NCBI RefSeq assembly: GCF_008974145.1
Contig: NZ_BJKP01000015.1
Coordinates: forward strand, 1 to 64,000
Source: Microcystis aeruginosa NIES-4325
GTDB taxonomy: Bacteria > Cyanobacteriota > Cyanobacteriia > Cyanobacteriales > Microcystaceae
Length of the DNA stretch: 64,000 bases
Direction of reading: 5' to 3'
The stretch's first letter is position 1; every line of letters begins with the position of its first letter. Under the pieces are notes generated by a model, which was not told the DNA's origin, ran no database searches, and was given only the letters and a program-made list of their open reading frames with translations. The position numbers and the translations under genes were made by a program. Shown in pieces: positions 18,355 to 27,702 of this stretch.

Positions 18355-18631
18355 CTTAGGCAATGAATAACGGGAAAAAGTTCTCATTTTCCACCTCAGG
18401 AAAATATCTTAATCGATCGGAGATTCAATTATTCCCAAAAACTTGCTGGTTGGGTTTGATAACTCAATCAGCCAGAGCTTTTGGCTGTAAATTAAATGGT
18501 GCTATAATTCAATTGTACTGATTTTTGCCTCTGTCAGGCACAATTAAACCTTTGCTAGTCGGCTTTTCAGAATCGAGAATTTGACTTATGTTAACGGAAA
18601 ACTCTAGACTGTCACCAAAGATTAAACAAAA

Positions 18632-20017
18632 ATGCTCACCAAAGAAAGTATCCAGGAATTAAAAATAACTAATCCCGACTTTCTCGGCGAAATATTATCC
18701 CAAACGGAGGATAGTAAAAATCTGGTATTTATCTTAGAAAATCTCGGACAAATCCCCGATAATTTTAATCAAAATATCCTCATGAATCTCGCTCAACACT
18801 CCCAAGAGCAGATCAGATTTTTGGCAATTAAAAATCTGGCTAAACTAGCGGATATAAATTTACTTAATTTTTTCTTTGAGCTTGCGGTTAATGATCCAGA
18901 ATCTTTAGTAAGAAGAGAAGCGGTATCGGCAATCGGTCGTCTGAGGAATGGGGAAACTATTCCCTTTTTATTTCAATTTTTAACGGACAAAGACCCGAAA
19001 ATTATCTTACAGGCAATTCGAGGTTTATTGGTTTTTAAAAGCAATGATATAGTCAAACAATCTCTAATTAAATTAGCAGATCATCCCAATGAAATTATTC
19101 AATCAGTTATCAGAAAAGCTTTCACCAATAAAAAATCTTCTCCCGATCAACTACCCCATCCCTTATCCCCAGAATTTATGAAAAATGTCGTAGTTAATAG
19201 CGATGTGCGAGAAGTATTTCCCTATATTCCTGATCAATCTATTCATCTAACTTTTACTTCCCCACCCTACTACAACGCTCGCGACTACTCCATTTATACC
19301 AGTTATCAAGCTTACCTAGATTTTCTCTGTCAAGTCTTCCAAGAAACCCATCGAATTACTAAAGAAGGTCGCTTTTTAGTTGTCAATACTTCCCCGATTA
19401 TTATCCCTCGTACCAGTCGCGCCCATGCTAGTAAACGGTATCCAATATCTTTTGATCTACACTATTATTTAGTTAATCATGGTTGGGAATTTATCGATGA
19501 TATTATCTGGTTAAAGCCAGAAAGTAGTGTCAAAAACCGCAATGGATGCTTTGTACAACACCGTAAACCATTAGCTTATAAACCTAATGCTGTCACCGAA
19601 TATTTAATGGTTTATCGGAAAGAAACAGATAAACTGCTTGATTGGAATATGAAACAATACGATCAAGATATTATAGAGGAAAGCAAGGTTTGTGGAGATT
19701 ATGAAAGTTCTAACGTTTGGCGAATTGATCCGACTTTTGATAAAATTCATACAGCAGTATTTCCCATAGAATTGTGTAATCGGGTGATTAAATTCTATTC
19801 CTATAAAGGCGATTTAGTCTTCGATCCCTTTGGTGGTAGCGGCACTGTGGGAAGGGCTGCTAGAAATTTAGGTAGATATTTTTTCTTAACAGAACAGGAA
19901 TCTACCTATGTGGATAGAATGAAGATAGATTTGGGGCAGCCGATGCTTTTTAAACCCAAAGTAACCAAATTTTTATCTTTAGCAGAATTCTCACAATTGA
20001 GTCAGGAACAAGAATAG
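18632..20017 (+). CDS. HEAT-repeat protein fused to a beta-class DNA methyltransferase
   Basis: A 461-residue protein. Residues about 30-165 form HEAT-like helical repeats (SLVRREAVSAIGRLRNGETI; PKIILQAIRGLL). The C-terminal part is a DNA methyltransferase with catalytic motif IV TSPPYYNARDYS (209-220) before the SAM-binding FDPFGGSGTVG (397-407), the beta-class order. TSPPY favours N4-cytosine methylation, but N6-adenine cannot be excluded. No endonuclease gene lies beside it, so it is an orphan here. The helical repeats take the place of an ordinary N-terminus and may bind a partner or DNA. Confidence 0.8.
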   Translation: MLTKESIQELKITNPDFLGEILSQTEDSKNLVFILENLGQIPDNFNQNILMNLAQHSQEQIRFLAIKNLAKLADINLLNFFFELAVNDPESLVRREAVSAIGRLRNGETIPFLFQFLTDKDPKIILQAIRGLLVFKSNDIVKQSLIKLADHPNEIIQSVIRKAFTNKKSSPDQLPHPLSPEFMKNVVVNSDVREVFPYIPDQSIHLTFTSPPYYNARDYSIYTSYQAYLDFLCQVFQETHRITKEGRFLVVNTSPIIIPRTSRAHASKRYPISFDLHYYLVNHGWEFIDDIIWLKPESSVKNRNGCFVQHRKPLAYKPNAVTEYLMVYRKETDKLLDWNMKQYDQDIIEESKVCGDYESSNVWRIDPTFDKIHTAVFPIELCNRVIKFYSYKGDLVFDPFGGSGTVGRAARNLGRYFFLTEQESTYVDRMKIDLGQPMLFKPKVTKFLSLAEFSQLSQEQE

Positions 20018-20170
20018 GATAACAATCACTGATAGTGTAATTCAGCGAATTATTCGTAAGTTCATTTTGTTAAGGATTATTAAGATGCGCTTACCCTGCG
20101 AAAATTCCTTGACTATCGCCACCCATCTAAAGTACGATACCAGAGTCTTATGGTTGGACAATAAATCGAG

Positions 20171-20791
20171 ATGATCAACTTCAAATACTCATTAACTCTA
20201 ATAACAGCTACTGCCATTGGTTTAAGCTTGGGAGTTGTTGAAACTGCACAAGCGAGTTTGCTCGTCAATGTAACGGGAACTGCCGGCAGTGGACAGACGG
20301 TTTGGGTGTTTTCTGGATCTTCTACAGCTTCTTCTGATGGTGTATTTGGCCTTACTCCAGGCGATTCACCCGAGGAGTGGCGTAATGTTGGCGACTACGT
20401 TGCCGACACTTTACTTAATGGAATATTCATCTCCCCTAGTTCTGGAAGTGCCAGCATCACCAATAGTCAGGAGACTCGATCTATCAGTTTGATCGGGATA
20501 GATTATGATGGCAATAGTAGTAGTAGTAATAATGATGATTTTGGAATCGGGGTTGCTAACCAGCCCCTTAATATCATTACTGGAGATCTGGTTAGTTGGA
20601 CAGGGACTTTGCTCCTTCCTCTCGACATTACCCAATTTAAGTTGGGGACCTATGGTCCAGCACAAGGTGGTGCGATCGGTGGTTTGACTGATATACAGCT
20701 AACCTTCAAATCTGTTCCTGAATCGACCAGTATTATTGGGTTATTGGTTGCAGGTACATTTGGTCTGGCTTTGTGTCGCCGTAAAGTTTAA
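20171..20791 (+). CDS. PEP-CTERM sorting domain protein
   Basis: A 206-residue secreted protein. It has an N-terminal signal peptide (hydrophobic LTLITATAIGLSLGVV, likely cleavage after AQA). The C-terminus has the tripartite sorting signal: VPES, a hydrophobic helix SIIGLLVAGTFGLAL, then CRRKV. Exosortase processes such tails in cyanobacteria. A short simple-repeat tract (AGTAGTAGTAGTAATAATGATGAT, about 20515-20538, shown in two parts in the sequence) encodes an SSSNNDD linker. No exosortase gene is in the window. Ligand and role unknown. Confidence 0.85.
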   Translation: MINFKYSLTLITATAIGLSLGVVETAQASLLVNVTGTAGSGQTVWVFSGSSTASSDGVFGLTPGDSPEEWRNVGDYVADTLLNGIFISPSSGSASITNSQETRSISLIGIDYDGNSSSSNNDDFGIGVANQPLNIITGDLVSWTGTLLLPLDITQFKLGTYGPAQGGAIGGLTDIQLTFKSVPESTSIIGLLVAGTFGLALCRRKV

Positions 20792-20827
20792 TCGGGTGTT
20801 GCCTCTTTTTGATGGCAGTTGCAATTG

Positions 20828-20859
20828 AAAAAGAGACGCTCTAAAAAACGTCTCTTTTT
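20828..20859. terminator. Bidirectional terminator between PEP-CTERM gene and psbK
   Basis: A perfect 11-bp stem: AAAAAGAGACG (20828-20838) and CGTCTCTTTTT (20849-20859) with a 10-nt loop. The terminal T and A runs allow intrinsic termination on both strands, as fits the convergent genes on either side. Confidence 0.85.
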
Positions 20860-20881
20860 AATCAGATAATTGAGAGTCGAT

Positions 20882-21019
20882 TTATTTAAAACCGACGGAT
20901 GCTTGCCAAACAAAGGCCAGCAAGAGGAAAAATAGGGGAATCAGGGGCAAGACATCGACTAAAGGGTCGAAAATTTGGTATGCTTCCGGCAATTTGGCGA
21001 ACAAAAGTGCAGTTTCCAT
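20882..21019 (-). CDS. psbK: Photosystem II reaction centre protein K
   Basis: PsbK, 45 residues, is a single-span subunit of the photosystem II core near CP43. The mature part begins [17 protein letters not shown] and ends [10 protein letters not shown], the near-invariant PsbK sequence. The open frame extends upstream to 21073, but the ATG at 21019 ([14 protein letters not shown]) gives the known precursor with a short propeptide of 8 residues. The tgt gene lies upstream on the same strand. Confidence 0.95.
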   Translation of the reverse strand: METALLFAKLPEAYQIFDPLVDVLPLIPLFFLLLAFVWQASVGFK

Positions 21020-21069
21020 CTCTCTATCTACCTTGACAAGAAAATTTTTCAACGTTTCCTGAAATTTTA

Positions 21070-22194
21070 TCACGTTGGGGTAACATCTAGGGCATCCTCA
21101 AGCCAAGGGGCAAAATCTTGGGCAAAAGTCCCCCCTAGGATAGATTGACGAATTTCGCGGGTAAATCTGATTAATTCGGCGATATTGTGCAGAGATAAGA
21201 GAATATAACCCAACATTTCCCCCGATTTAATTAAATGATTCAGATAGGCACGGCTAAAGTGTTGACAGGTGTAACAGGGACAAGTCTCGTCTAAAGGGGC
21301 GAAATCCTCCTTAAAACGGGCATTTTTTAGGTTCCAACGCTCCCCCCGCACCAAAGCCGTGCCATGGCGACCAAAACGGGTGGGAATGACGCAATCAAAC
21401 AGATCTATGCCACTAGCGATCGCCTTGGCCATTTCTCCATAGGTTCCCACTCCCATCAGGTAACGGGGTTTATTTTCGGGGAGTAAAGGGGCAGTTATCT
21501 GGACAATGCGATGAATTAAGCTCGTTTCTTCCCCCACACTCACGCCACCGATAGCATAACCGGGTAAATCGAGTTTTACTAAAGATTCCGCCGCTGCTGC
21601 CCGTAAATCCTCATAAATTCCCCCTTGTACTATGGCGAATAAAGCCTGTTCTTGGGGTCGTTGATGGGCTTCCAGACAGCGCTCTAACCAGCGATAGGTG
21701 CGTTCTATGGATGCTTTCATGGTCTCATAACTGACTCCCGTGGGGGGACATTCATCGAAGGCCATAATCACATCGGCACCGAGGGCATTTTGAATCTGAA
21801 TCGATTTTTCCGGCGTGATTTCGATTATTCTACCGTCCCGGGGCGATCGAAAGGTGACTCCCGACTCTTTAATTTGCCGGAGTTGACTGAGGCTAAATAC
21901 CTGAAATCCACCCGAATCAGTTAATATTGGCTGATTCCATGCCATAAACTCGTGTAAACCTCCTGCTTTCTCGATAATACTTTCTCCCGGCTGCAGATGC
22001 AGGTGGTAGGTATTAGCGAGAATCATTTGCGCCCCCGTGCTGGCGATTTGATCGGGGGTCAAACCTTTCACCGTGGCCAAAGTTCCCACGGGCATAAAAC
22101 GGGGTGTTTCTACTGGTCCGTGGGGAGTATGCCAAACCCCAACCCGCGCACCAGTCTGGGGACACCGGGCGATTAATTCAAAGGAAAATCCCAC
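21070..22194 (-). CDS. tgt: Queuine tRNA-ribosyltransferase
   Basis: Bacterial Tgt, 374 residues, exchanges guanine-34 for preQ1 in GUN-anticodon tRNAs. Motifs: [16 protein letters not shown] (about 90-105, first catalytic Asp), [13 protein letters not shown] (about 262-274, nucleophile Asp) and the zinc site [17 protein letters not shown] (about 300-316). Length and order are standard. It is 50 bp upstream of psbK on the same strand. Confidence 0.95.
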   Translation of the reverse strand: MGFSFELIARCPQTGARVGVWHTPHGPVETPRFMPVGTLATVKGLTPDQIASTGAQMILANTYHLHLQPGESIIEKAGGLHEFMAWNQPILTDSGGFQVFSLSQLRQIKESGVTFRSPRDGRIIEITPEKSIQIQNALGADVIMAFDECPPTGVSYETMKASIERTYRWLERCLEAHQRPQEQALFAIVQGGIYEDLRAAAAESLVKLDLPGYAIGGVSVGEETSLIHRIVQITAPLLPENKPRYLMGVGTYGEMAKAIASGIDLFDCVIPTRFGRHGTALVRGERWNLKNARFKEDFAPLDETCPCYTCQHFSRAYLNHLIKSGEMLGYILLSLHNIAELIRFTREIRQSILGGTFAQDFAPWLEDALDVTPT

Positions 22195-22232
22195 TGTTTC
22201 AGTTATCAGTTATCAGTATTTTTGCTCGCTGC

Positions 22233-22694
22233 CTAAAAGGGGCAATCGTTGTCGTCTTCGTCTTCAAACTGCACATCCCACTTAGCGGAAAGTACCTGAG
22301 TAACCATGGCTTCGAGGGTATCAGCATTGAGACGGGCTTTCATATCGGGGTCTTGCAGTGGATTACTCAGGGGAATCAGCCGTAATTGCCGATTGTCTTG
22401 GATCAGATCAAAATAGGTTTCACCGTCGGGAGAGCGAGTTAAACGCAGATAATCGAAGCTACAGGTATTGAGATAAAGACTGTAGTTAGCAACTAGGGTG
22501 CTTTGCTGATAATCGGCGAAAACTTCCACTATCCATCCCTCCCCTTCACTCTGAATCACCCCTTCGAGACTATGGATGTAGCGAACTCGTCCGATATCAT
22601 TGAGGAGACGACGCATATCTTCTTTAGCGATGACCACGCCAGAATCAATAATACAGGGGGCGGGCAGGGGCTGTGAGGGCGGATGATAGTTCAT
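22233..22694 (-). CDS. Conserved cyanobacterial hypothetical protein
   Basis: About 153 residues from the ATG at 22694; a longer frame from a TTG at 22760 is less likely. The protein is hydrophilic, with a proline-rich start (YHPPSQPLPAP), a mixed alpha/beta middle (GWIVEVFADYQQSTLVANYSLYL) and an acidic C-terminal tail EDEDDNDCPF. There is no signal peptide or membrane span. I do not recognise a named domain. It lies 38 bp upstream of tgt and could be cotranscribed with it. Confidence 0.6.
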   Translation of the reverse strand: MNYHPPSQPLPAPCIIDSGVVIAKEDMRRLLNDIGRVRYIHSLEGVIQSEGEGWIVEVFADYQQSTLVANYSLYLNTCSFDYLRLTRSPDGETYFDLIQDNRQLRLIPLSNPLQDPDMKARLNADTLEAMVTQVLSAKWDVQFEDEDDNDCPF

Positions 22695-22909
22695 AGGGAT
22701 TGCCAGTAAAAAAATTTCTTTTAATAACCCACGGGGGGTTTCCACCGATTCCTGTTGCAATTTTTTTTCGGGTTACGTCTCGATCTTAACCCAATCCGCT
22801 AGAACTTTTCACTGTTACTTAAGATTAATAACGATGATCGATGATTAATTTCTGCTTACTAAATATTTACAAAAATTTGGGTAGACAGGGCCTACCCGAT
22901 CATAATTAT

Positions 22910-23509
22910 TTACTGGGGAGGGTTGGAAGTGGAAGGACTGCGATCGATCACTTGATCGATTAAACCATAGTCTAGAGCTTCTTCGGCGGACATAAAGAAA
23001 TCCCTTTCCGTATCCTCGGCGATGAGGTCGAGAGGTTTACCCGTATGACTAGCTAGGTGTTCATTGAGTAATTGTTTGAGATAGAGAATTTCTTTGGCCT
23101 GAATTTCGATATCGGTGGCCTGACCTTGGGCGCCGCCGAGGGGTTGGTGAATCATGATCCGCGAGTTGGGCAGGCTCATTCTTTTGCCCGGTTTGCCGGC
23201 ACTGAGGAGAAAAGCCCCCATACTGGCAGCTAAACCAATACAAATGGTGCTGACATCGGGCCGGATTTGATTCATGGTGTCAAAAATCCCTAATCCAGCC
23301 GAAACGGAACCCCCAGGGGAGTTGATATACAAGTAAATATCTTTTTCGGGGTCTTCTGCTTCTAGAAAGAGTAATTGGGCGACGATTAGGTTAGCTAGGT
23401 CGCTGGTTACTTCTTGTCCCAAAAAGACGATTCTTTCCCGGAGTAGTCGGGAGTAGATATCGAAGGCACGTTCGCCCCGGCCTGTGGTTTCAATAACGGT
23501 AGGAATCAT
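22910..23509 (-). CDS. clpP: ATP-dependent Clp protease proteolytic subunit
   Basis: ClpP, 199 residues, is a serine protease of the Clp complex. The full catalytic triad is visible: S96 in [10 protein letters not shown]121 in IMIHQPLGG, and D170 in DTERDFFMS. The triad separates it from the inactive ClpR paralogues of cyanobacteria. The N-terminus [20 protein letters not shown] is typical. Cyanobacteria carry several ClpP paralogues, so the number (ClpP1, P2 or P3) is not assigned. Confidence 0.95.
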   Translation of the reverse strand: MIPTVIETTGRGERAFDIYSRLLRERIVFLGQEVTSDLANLIVAQLLFLEAEDPEKDIYLYINSPGGSVSAGLGIFDTMNQIRPDVSTICIGLAASMGAFLLSAGKPGKRMSLPNSRIMIHQPLGGAQGQATDIEIQAKEILYLKQLLNEHLASHTGKPLDLIAEDTERDFFMSAEEALDYGLIDQVIDRSPSTSNPPQ

Positions 23510-23628
23510 TGCGCTTTCTTGTCTTGCTGCTGCGGTTGGTTTTTTGATTGTAACTTAGGGAATGGAAGATAGGGATTAGGGGATAGGGTAATGGGGAGAT
23601 AGGGTAATGGAGAAATTTCAACTAACGG

Positions 23629-24183
23629 CTAACAGCTAAAAATAATCTTCTCGATGGCATCTAGGGCGGTTTCTAGGTCATCATTGACGATTTGATCGGG
23701 GAATTCCCCGCTGGCGGCCAATTCTTCTCGGGCGCGCTCTAGGCGACGGGCGATCGCTGTTTCGGCATCTTTGCCCCGACTGCGCAAACGACGTTCTAAT
23801 TCCTCGAAACTGGGGGGTAGGATAAAGATTCTCCTCGCTTCGGGGAAGCTTTGACAGACCTGTCTTGCCCCCTCTAATTCGATTTCTAGAATTACGGTCT
23901 GGCCTGCCGCTAACTGAGCGGCGATCGCCGATTGGGGTGTCCCATAGTAGTTGCCCGCGTATTCGGCCGATTCGAGAAATTCTCCGGCTGCCATTTTCTC
24001 CTCGAAACTGGGACGGTCAAGAAAGTAGTAATCTTCCCCCTCAATTTCACCCGGTCGAGGTGGGCGCGTAGTAGCGGATACGGACAGGTAAAGGTTAGGG
24101 AAACGAGTTAGTAAATGCCGGACTAGGGTACCCTTGCCCACACCGCTAGGGCCGGTAATGACAATTAATTGACCGGGTTGCAT
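23629..24183 (-). CDS. gmk: Guanylate kinase
   Basis: Gmk, 184 residues, phosphorylates GMP to GDP. P-loop GPSGVGKGT (about 11-19); GMP-binding [13 protein letters not shown] (about 34-46) and GEDYYFL; adenylate lid region [17 protein letters not shown]. It sits 12 bp downstream of the remA-like gene, a pairing conserved in many bacteria. Confidence 0.95.
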   Translation of the reverse strand: MQPGQLIVITGPSGVGKGTLVRHLLTRFPNLYLSVSATTRPPRPGEIEGEDYYFLDRPSFEEKMAAGEFLESAEYAGNYYGTPQSAIAAQLAAGQTVILEIELEGARQVCQSFPEARRIFILPPSFEELERRLRSRGKDAETAIARRLERAREELAASGEFPDQIVNDDLETALDAIEKIIFSC

Positions 24184-24195
24184 GGGGTTAATAAC

Positions 24196-24465
24196 TTAGT
24201 TGCTACTATTAACAGGGGCTTCCTTGTTGACCACAAAACGGTGAGCCACGGTTTCTGGTTGAATGGCCGACAGCACCACATGACTAGAATCGGTGATGAT
24301 CACCGCACGAGTCCGTCTTCCATAGGTAGCATCGATTAAACAGCCTTTATCCCGAGCATCACTGATGATGCGTTTGATAGGAGCCGATTCTGGGCTAACG
24401 ATGGCGATAACCCGATTAGCGGAAACAATATTACCGAAGCCGATGTTGATCAGTTGTATATCCAT
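24196..24465 (-). CDS. RemA-like regulatory protein (DUF370)
   Basis: An 89-residue DUF370 protein. Bacillus RemA is a DNA-binding activator of matrix genes, and the family is commonly encoded before gmk, as here. Conserved stretches: [20 protein letters not shown] (about 6-25), [22 protein letters not shown] (about 51-72). Its targets in cyanobacteria are not established, so the Bacillus role should not be transferred directly. Confidence 0.85.
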   Translation of the reverse strand: MDIQLINIGFGNIVSANRVIAIVSPESAPIKRIISDARDKGCLIDATYGRRTRAVIITDSSHVVLSAIQPETVAHRFVVNKEAPVNSSN

Positions 24466-24865
24466 AAGTTAACAAAGGTGTAGTCCTTTGTACAAAAGAG
24501 TGTGGGGGTATGATTACAATGTTATCGAGAAAGATTTAGCCTTACAACGCTAAAAATAACATTCTTAATCACATTTTAGTATTTTTTCAGGTTTTTTGCG
24601 ATTTTAATTAAATTTGTTTACACGAGTCTCTATCTTGAGGAGTAAATAGTCCAAAAGTCGGTAAAATTAGGGGATTTTAGGGGTGTGGGGTGTGGGGTGA
24701 TGGGGAAGTGGGGAGATGGGCGAAGGGGAGAAGGGAGAACAAATAAACATAATCTCCTGACGACTGGCTACTGATCACTGATCACTGTTAAGAATGTCCC
24801 CAGCAATGGCATGATAATTATGGTAACTAATAAGTATTCTCTATCCTTGGTGGGTGCGTTAGACT
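24466..24865. other. Intergenic region with G-rich minisatellite
   Basis: A 400-bp divergent gap. About 24670-24740 holds a G-rich direct-repeat tract (GGGGTGTGGGGTG, then GGGGAAGTGGGGAGATGG). It is followed by TGATCACTGATCACTG at about 24771-24786, a short tandem repeat. No coding content was seen. The tract is related to those at about 7200, 50100 and 62700. Confidence 0.55.
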
Positions 24866-25072
24866 ATGGGTTTTGCTGATCTATCGATCGCTGATATTGC
24901 GGCAGAGTACGATCTGGCCGATGAATCTGTGTTGTCACTTTGCGACCAATTAGGCATCTCCTATAAAGATCGGCAGACTAATCTCGCCCTAGAAGATGCT
25001 AAAGCAATTATCTCACTGATTTTATCCCAACGCTCAGGAGTAACCGCCTCGAAAACGGAAACGTCCCCTTGA
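24866..25072 (+). CDS. Small conserved cyanobacterial protein, IF2 N-terminal-like
   Basis: A 68-residue hydrophilic protein. Its fold looks like a small helical domain (IADIAAEYDLADESVLSLCDQLG, then DAKAIISLI), reminiscent of the IF-2 N-terminal or helix-turn-helix modules. The start ATG is at 24866. Function unknown. It lies 128 bp before psbV but with no sign of cotranscription. Confidence 0.6.
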   Translation: MGFADLSIADIAAEYDLADESVLSLCDQLGISYKDRQTNLALEDAKAIISLILSQRSGVTASKTETSP

Positions 25073-25200
25073 CTTTATTCCCAACTGCGATCTTCTCGGT
25101 GTCCGTGATCACTTAGAATCGATCGACACCCCCCCAGAGGAGAAAATTTTTTAGTCACCTTAAAATCCCCTTTCTTGGAACAATTGCGAGTAGGAGAACA

Positions 25201-25686
25201 ATGATCAAACGTTTGATTGTGGCAGCGATCGCTGTAGTCTTTTTTGTATTACAATTCAATCTTAACGGCGCTAGTGCCTTAGAACTCGATGAAAAAACCC
25301 TCACCATCACCCTCAATGATGCAGGGGAATCGGTGACTTTGACTTCTGAACAAGCGACGGAAGGACAGAAACTTTTTGTCGCCAATTGTACTAAGTGTCA
25401 CCTGCAAGGTAAAACCAAAACTAATAATAATGTCAGTTTGGGTCTGGGTGATCTGGCCAAAGCGGAACCCCCCAGAGATAATCTGTTAGCATTGATTGAT
25501 TATCTAGAACATCCCACCAGTTACGATGGTGAAGATGATCTCAGCGAATTTCATCCCAATGTTAGCCGTCCCGATATCTTCCCAGAATTACGCAATCTGA
25601 CCGAAGATGATGTGTATAACGTCGCCGCTTATATGTTGGTTGCTCCCCGTCTAGACGAGCGCTGGGGTGGTACAATTTACTTCTAA
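25201..25686 (+). CDS. psbV: Cytochrome c-550, photosystem II extrinsic subunit
   Basis: PsbV, 161 residues, stabilises the oxygen-evolving complex on the lumenal side. A 26-residue signal peptide ends at ASA. The heme site is C63-T-K-C66-H67. The second axial ligand is H118 in FHPNVSRPDIFP, which is His92 of the mature protein, as known for this cytochrome. The C-terminus RLDERWGGTIYF is typical. A hairpin follows the gene. Confidence 0.96.
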   Translation: MIKRLIVAAIAVVFFVLQFNLNGASALELDEKTLTITLNDAGESVTLTSEQATEGQKLFVANCTKCHLQGKTKTNNNVSLGLGDLAKAEPPRDNLLALIDYLEHPTSYDGEDDLSEFHPNVSRPDIFPELRNLTEDDVYNVAAYMLVAPRLDERWGGTIYF

Positions 25687-25708
25687 ATTGCCCTCCATAT
25701 ATCCCTCG

Positions 25709-25736
25709 ATCCCTCTAGATTTCTAGGGGGATTTTT
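25709..25736. terminator. Probable terminator after psbV
   Basis: ATCCCTCTAGA and TCTAGGGGGAT form a near-perfect stem (one G-T wobble), followed by a short T run. It also faces the decayed DUF3226 gene on the opposite strand. Confidence 0.6.
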
Positions 25737-25738
25737 GA

Positions 25739-26439
25739 TTAGACAGCAAATAGTTGTAAAAATTCTTTGAGTTCATTTAATACCTCATGCTCAAAGTTCC
25801 AAATATGAGGTTTATGTTTCATAACATAATCAAATCCCTTCATGCTACATTTACTGTCAGCTTGTTTTTTGTCTTCTCTGGAACAGGTATCAAATCGTAA
25901 ATATTTACTAATCCAAAACTTATCAAAATCTTTGTCTATAATCGATTTTTCTTGGTTGTTTAAACAATTTCTCCAGTCTTCTAAACAATCCGCATAGGTG
26001 GAATCTTGACTTTTAATCTTCTTGAGAACTGTTTCTAGTTATCCTTGTCCGTCCACATTGGTAAAATAACAAGCAAATTCTGTGATTTGATCTTCTATTG
26101 TTGTCAATCTATAAAGCTGACTGGTTTCCCTAATATCTTCCGCTTCTGGATACACCTTTTTTAGACAATCGTTAAGCCAATTTAGTCGCTCTGTCTTAGT
26201 ATCAGAATCTTGATCGATAATAATACCAACTTAGGGATAGCTTTTTTAGGAATAGTCGCCTTAATTTCATCGAAAGTGCTGGTTAATTTAGCTTGATCTA
26301 AACCCTGTAAACATTTATAGTCATCTTCCTCAAAGCAAATCGGTTTATCTAACTGAATTTTGTTAAAATTTAAGTATTGCACTAGGGCTTCGATAAAAAT
26401 TTTATCATTCTTGCTCTCGACGATTAATAAGTTACTCAC
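25739..26439 (-). pseudogene. Broken DUF3226 (TOPRIM-like) gene
   Basis: The first 70 codons from the GTG at 26437-26439 (LLIVESKNDKIFIEALVQYL...) match DUF3226, a TOPRIM-related family. The frame then shifts at a GG run (26226-26227). Adding one G restores KLGIIIDQDSDTKTERLNWL, with the DQD expected of TOPRIM. Further on, an in-frame TAA (26039-26041) interrupts GQG*LETVLKK. The remaining sequence stays readable to a stop at 25739. The gene overlaps the broken AAA ATPase by 8 bp, so the two formed one operon before decay. Confidence 0.75.
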
Positions 26440-27522
26440 CTCTCACCTCATTGCCATGTTTTAATGCGTACTCTAAAGTGCTTAATTGTCTTTTAATACC
26501 GATAATTTTATCAGTTCTGGGACTTCTGGCTAGTTCAAAATAGGCCCCCTGTTCTGGATAATATTCTAACCCCACATCGGCAAAAGCTTGGATCATCTCT
26601 AAACTGTGCGTTGTGGCAAAAATTTGGCTATCTAGTTCAATAGCTAATCGGAATAAAGTTTTCCAAATATCTGGGTAAGCAGTATAGTAAATACCATTTT
26701 CTATTTCATCGATAAAAATGATTTTGTTAGGATTGATAAGTAGAGCAAAAATCATCTCTATCAGACGATTAATAGCTTCACAAAACAGAGATATAGGTAA
26801 GCGTTTTGTTTCTTTTATTTTCAGATATAAATTTGGTTCGCCCAGAAAAAACTTTCTATTTTCTCAATGGACGGATCGAGAATTTGTAGAGCTTTTAGCA
26901 CTTCTTCTTCCTGTTCATTAAAAACTATTTTAGTATAGGACTCGCTCAATTCTTCTAAAGATTTATTGACAGATGCGGCAATGATTACTGGTTCCTCATC
27001 ACCCCGATCAGGCAAAGCTAGTATTCCCTCAGAACTAGCAATTAAAAAATAGTTCAGTTGACTATCTTTTGGGTCTTTATCATGGTCAAAACTTGTGTGA
27101 ATATTTAAGATAGAAATACCCGATTGATTTTTAGCGATAAAATCGTATAATTTTTGCAAGTCTTCAGAGATGCCTAAAACGCTATCTTTAAGAGAATCGG
27201 AAATCGATATTTTTACCAATTTATCTACTTGGTTAGATTGGGAGCCTTTTAAATCAATAATATTTTTTCTATCAAGATTGAATAATAAATTATCCCAGGC
27301 ATTTTTGGGAACAGCCTGAACAACTGCTAAAGATTCGTTGCGAATAGCTTCTCTGACTTCATGAATAGTATTTGGATAGAGGTAACTATACAAAAATATT
27401 GCCTCTAACAAGACAGTTTTCCCTGAATTGTTTTTACCACCAATTAAATTAACTCGCTCAAAGCCTTTAATTTTGGGATGCTCAAAACACCTAAAATTAC
27501 TAATTTAAATATCCTTAATCAT
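26432..27522 (-). pseudogene. Broken AAA ATPase (OLD/AAA_15-like) gene
   Basis: From the ATG at 27520-27522 the frame reads MIKDI, then TAA (27505-27507), then ISNFRCFE and the Walker A GGKNNSGKT. Downstream, near 26846-26851, a run of six A (T on the coding strand) needs one more base: with it, SFFLGEPNLYLKIKET continues into the C-terminal part. That part has the Walker B IIFIDEIENG and the switch SQIFATTHSLEM. At least two independent lesions show it is a pseudogene. It was paired with the DUF3226 gene, an arrangement typical of anti-phage ATPase/TOPRIM systems. Confidence 0.78.
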
Positions 27523-27702
27523 ATTGACCTCCGGGCTGGATAAGCATAAATTTAGGGGTGGGAATGAAGCTGGCAAGATGGGGATTTTTTTACTTAATTC
27601 TAGACGAGAATCGCCCCAAACTCTCAAAACGGTGACTATCTCCCACCGAAACTGCCGCACTAAGAGATAATAGAGACAGGGATTTATTTACATTTCTTCA
27701 TC

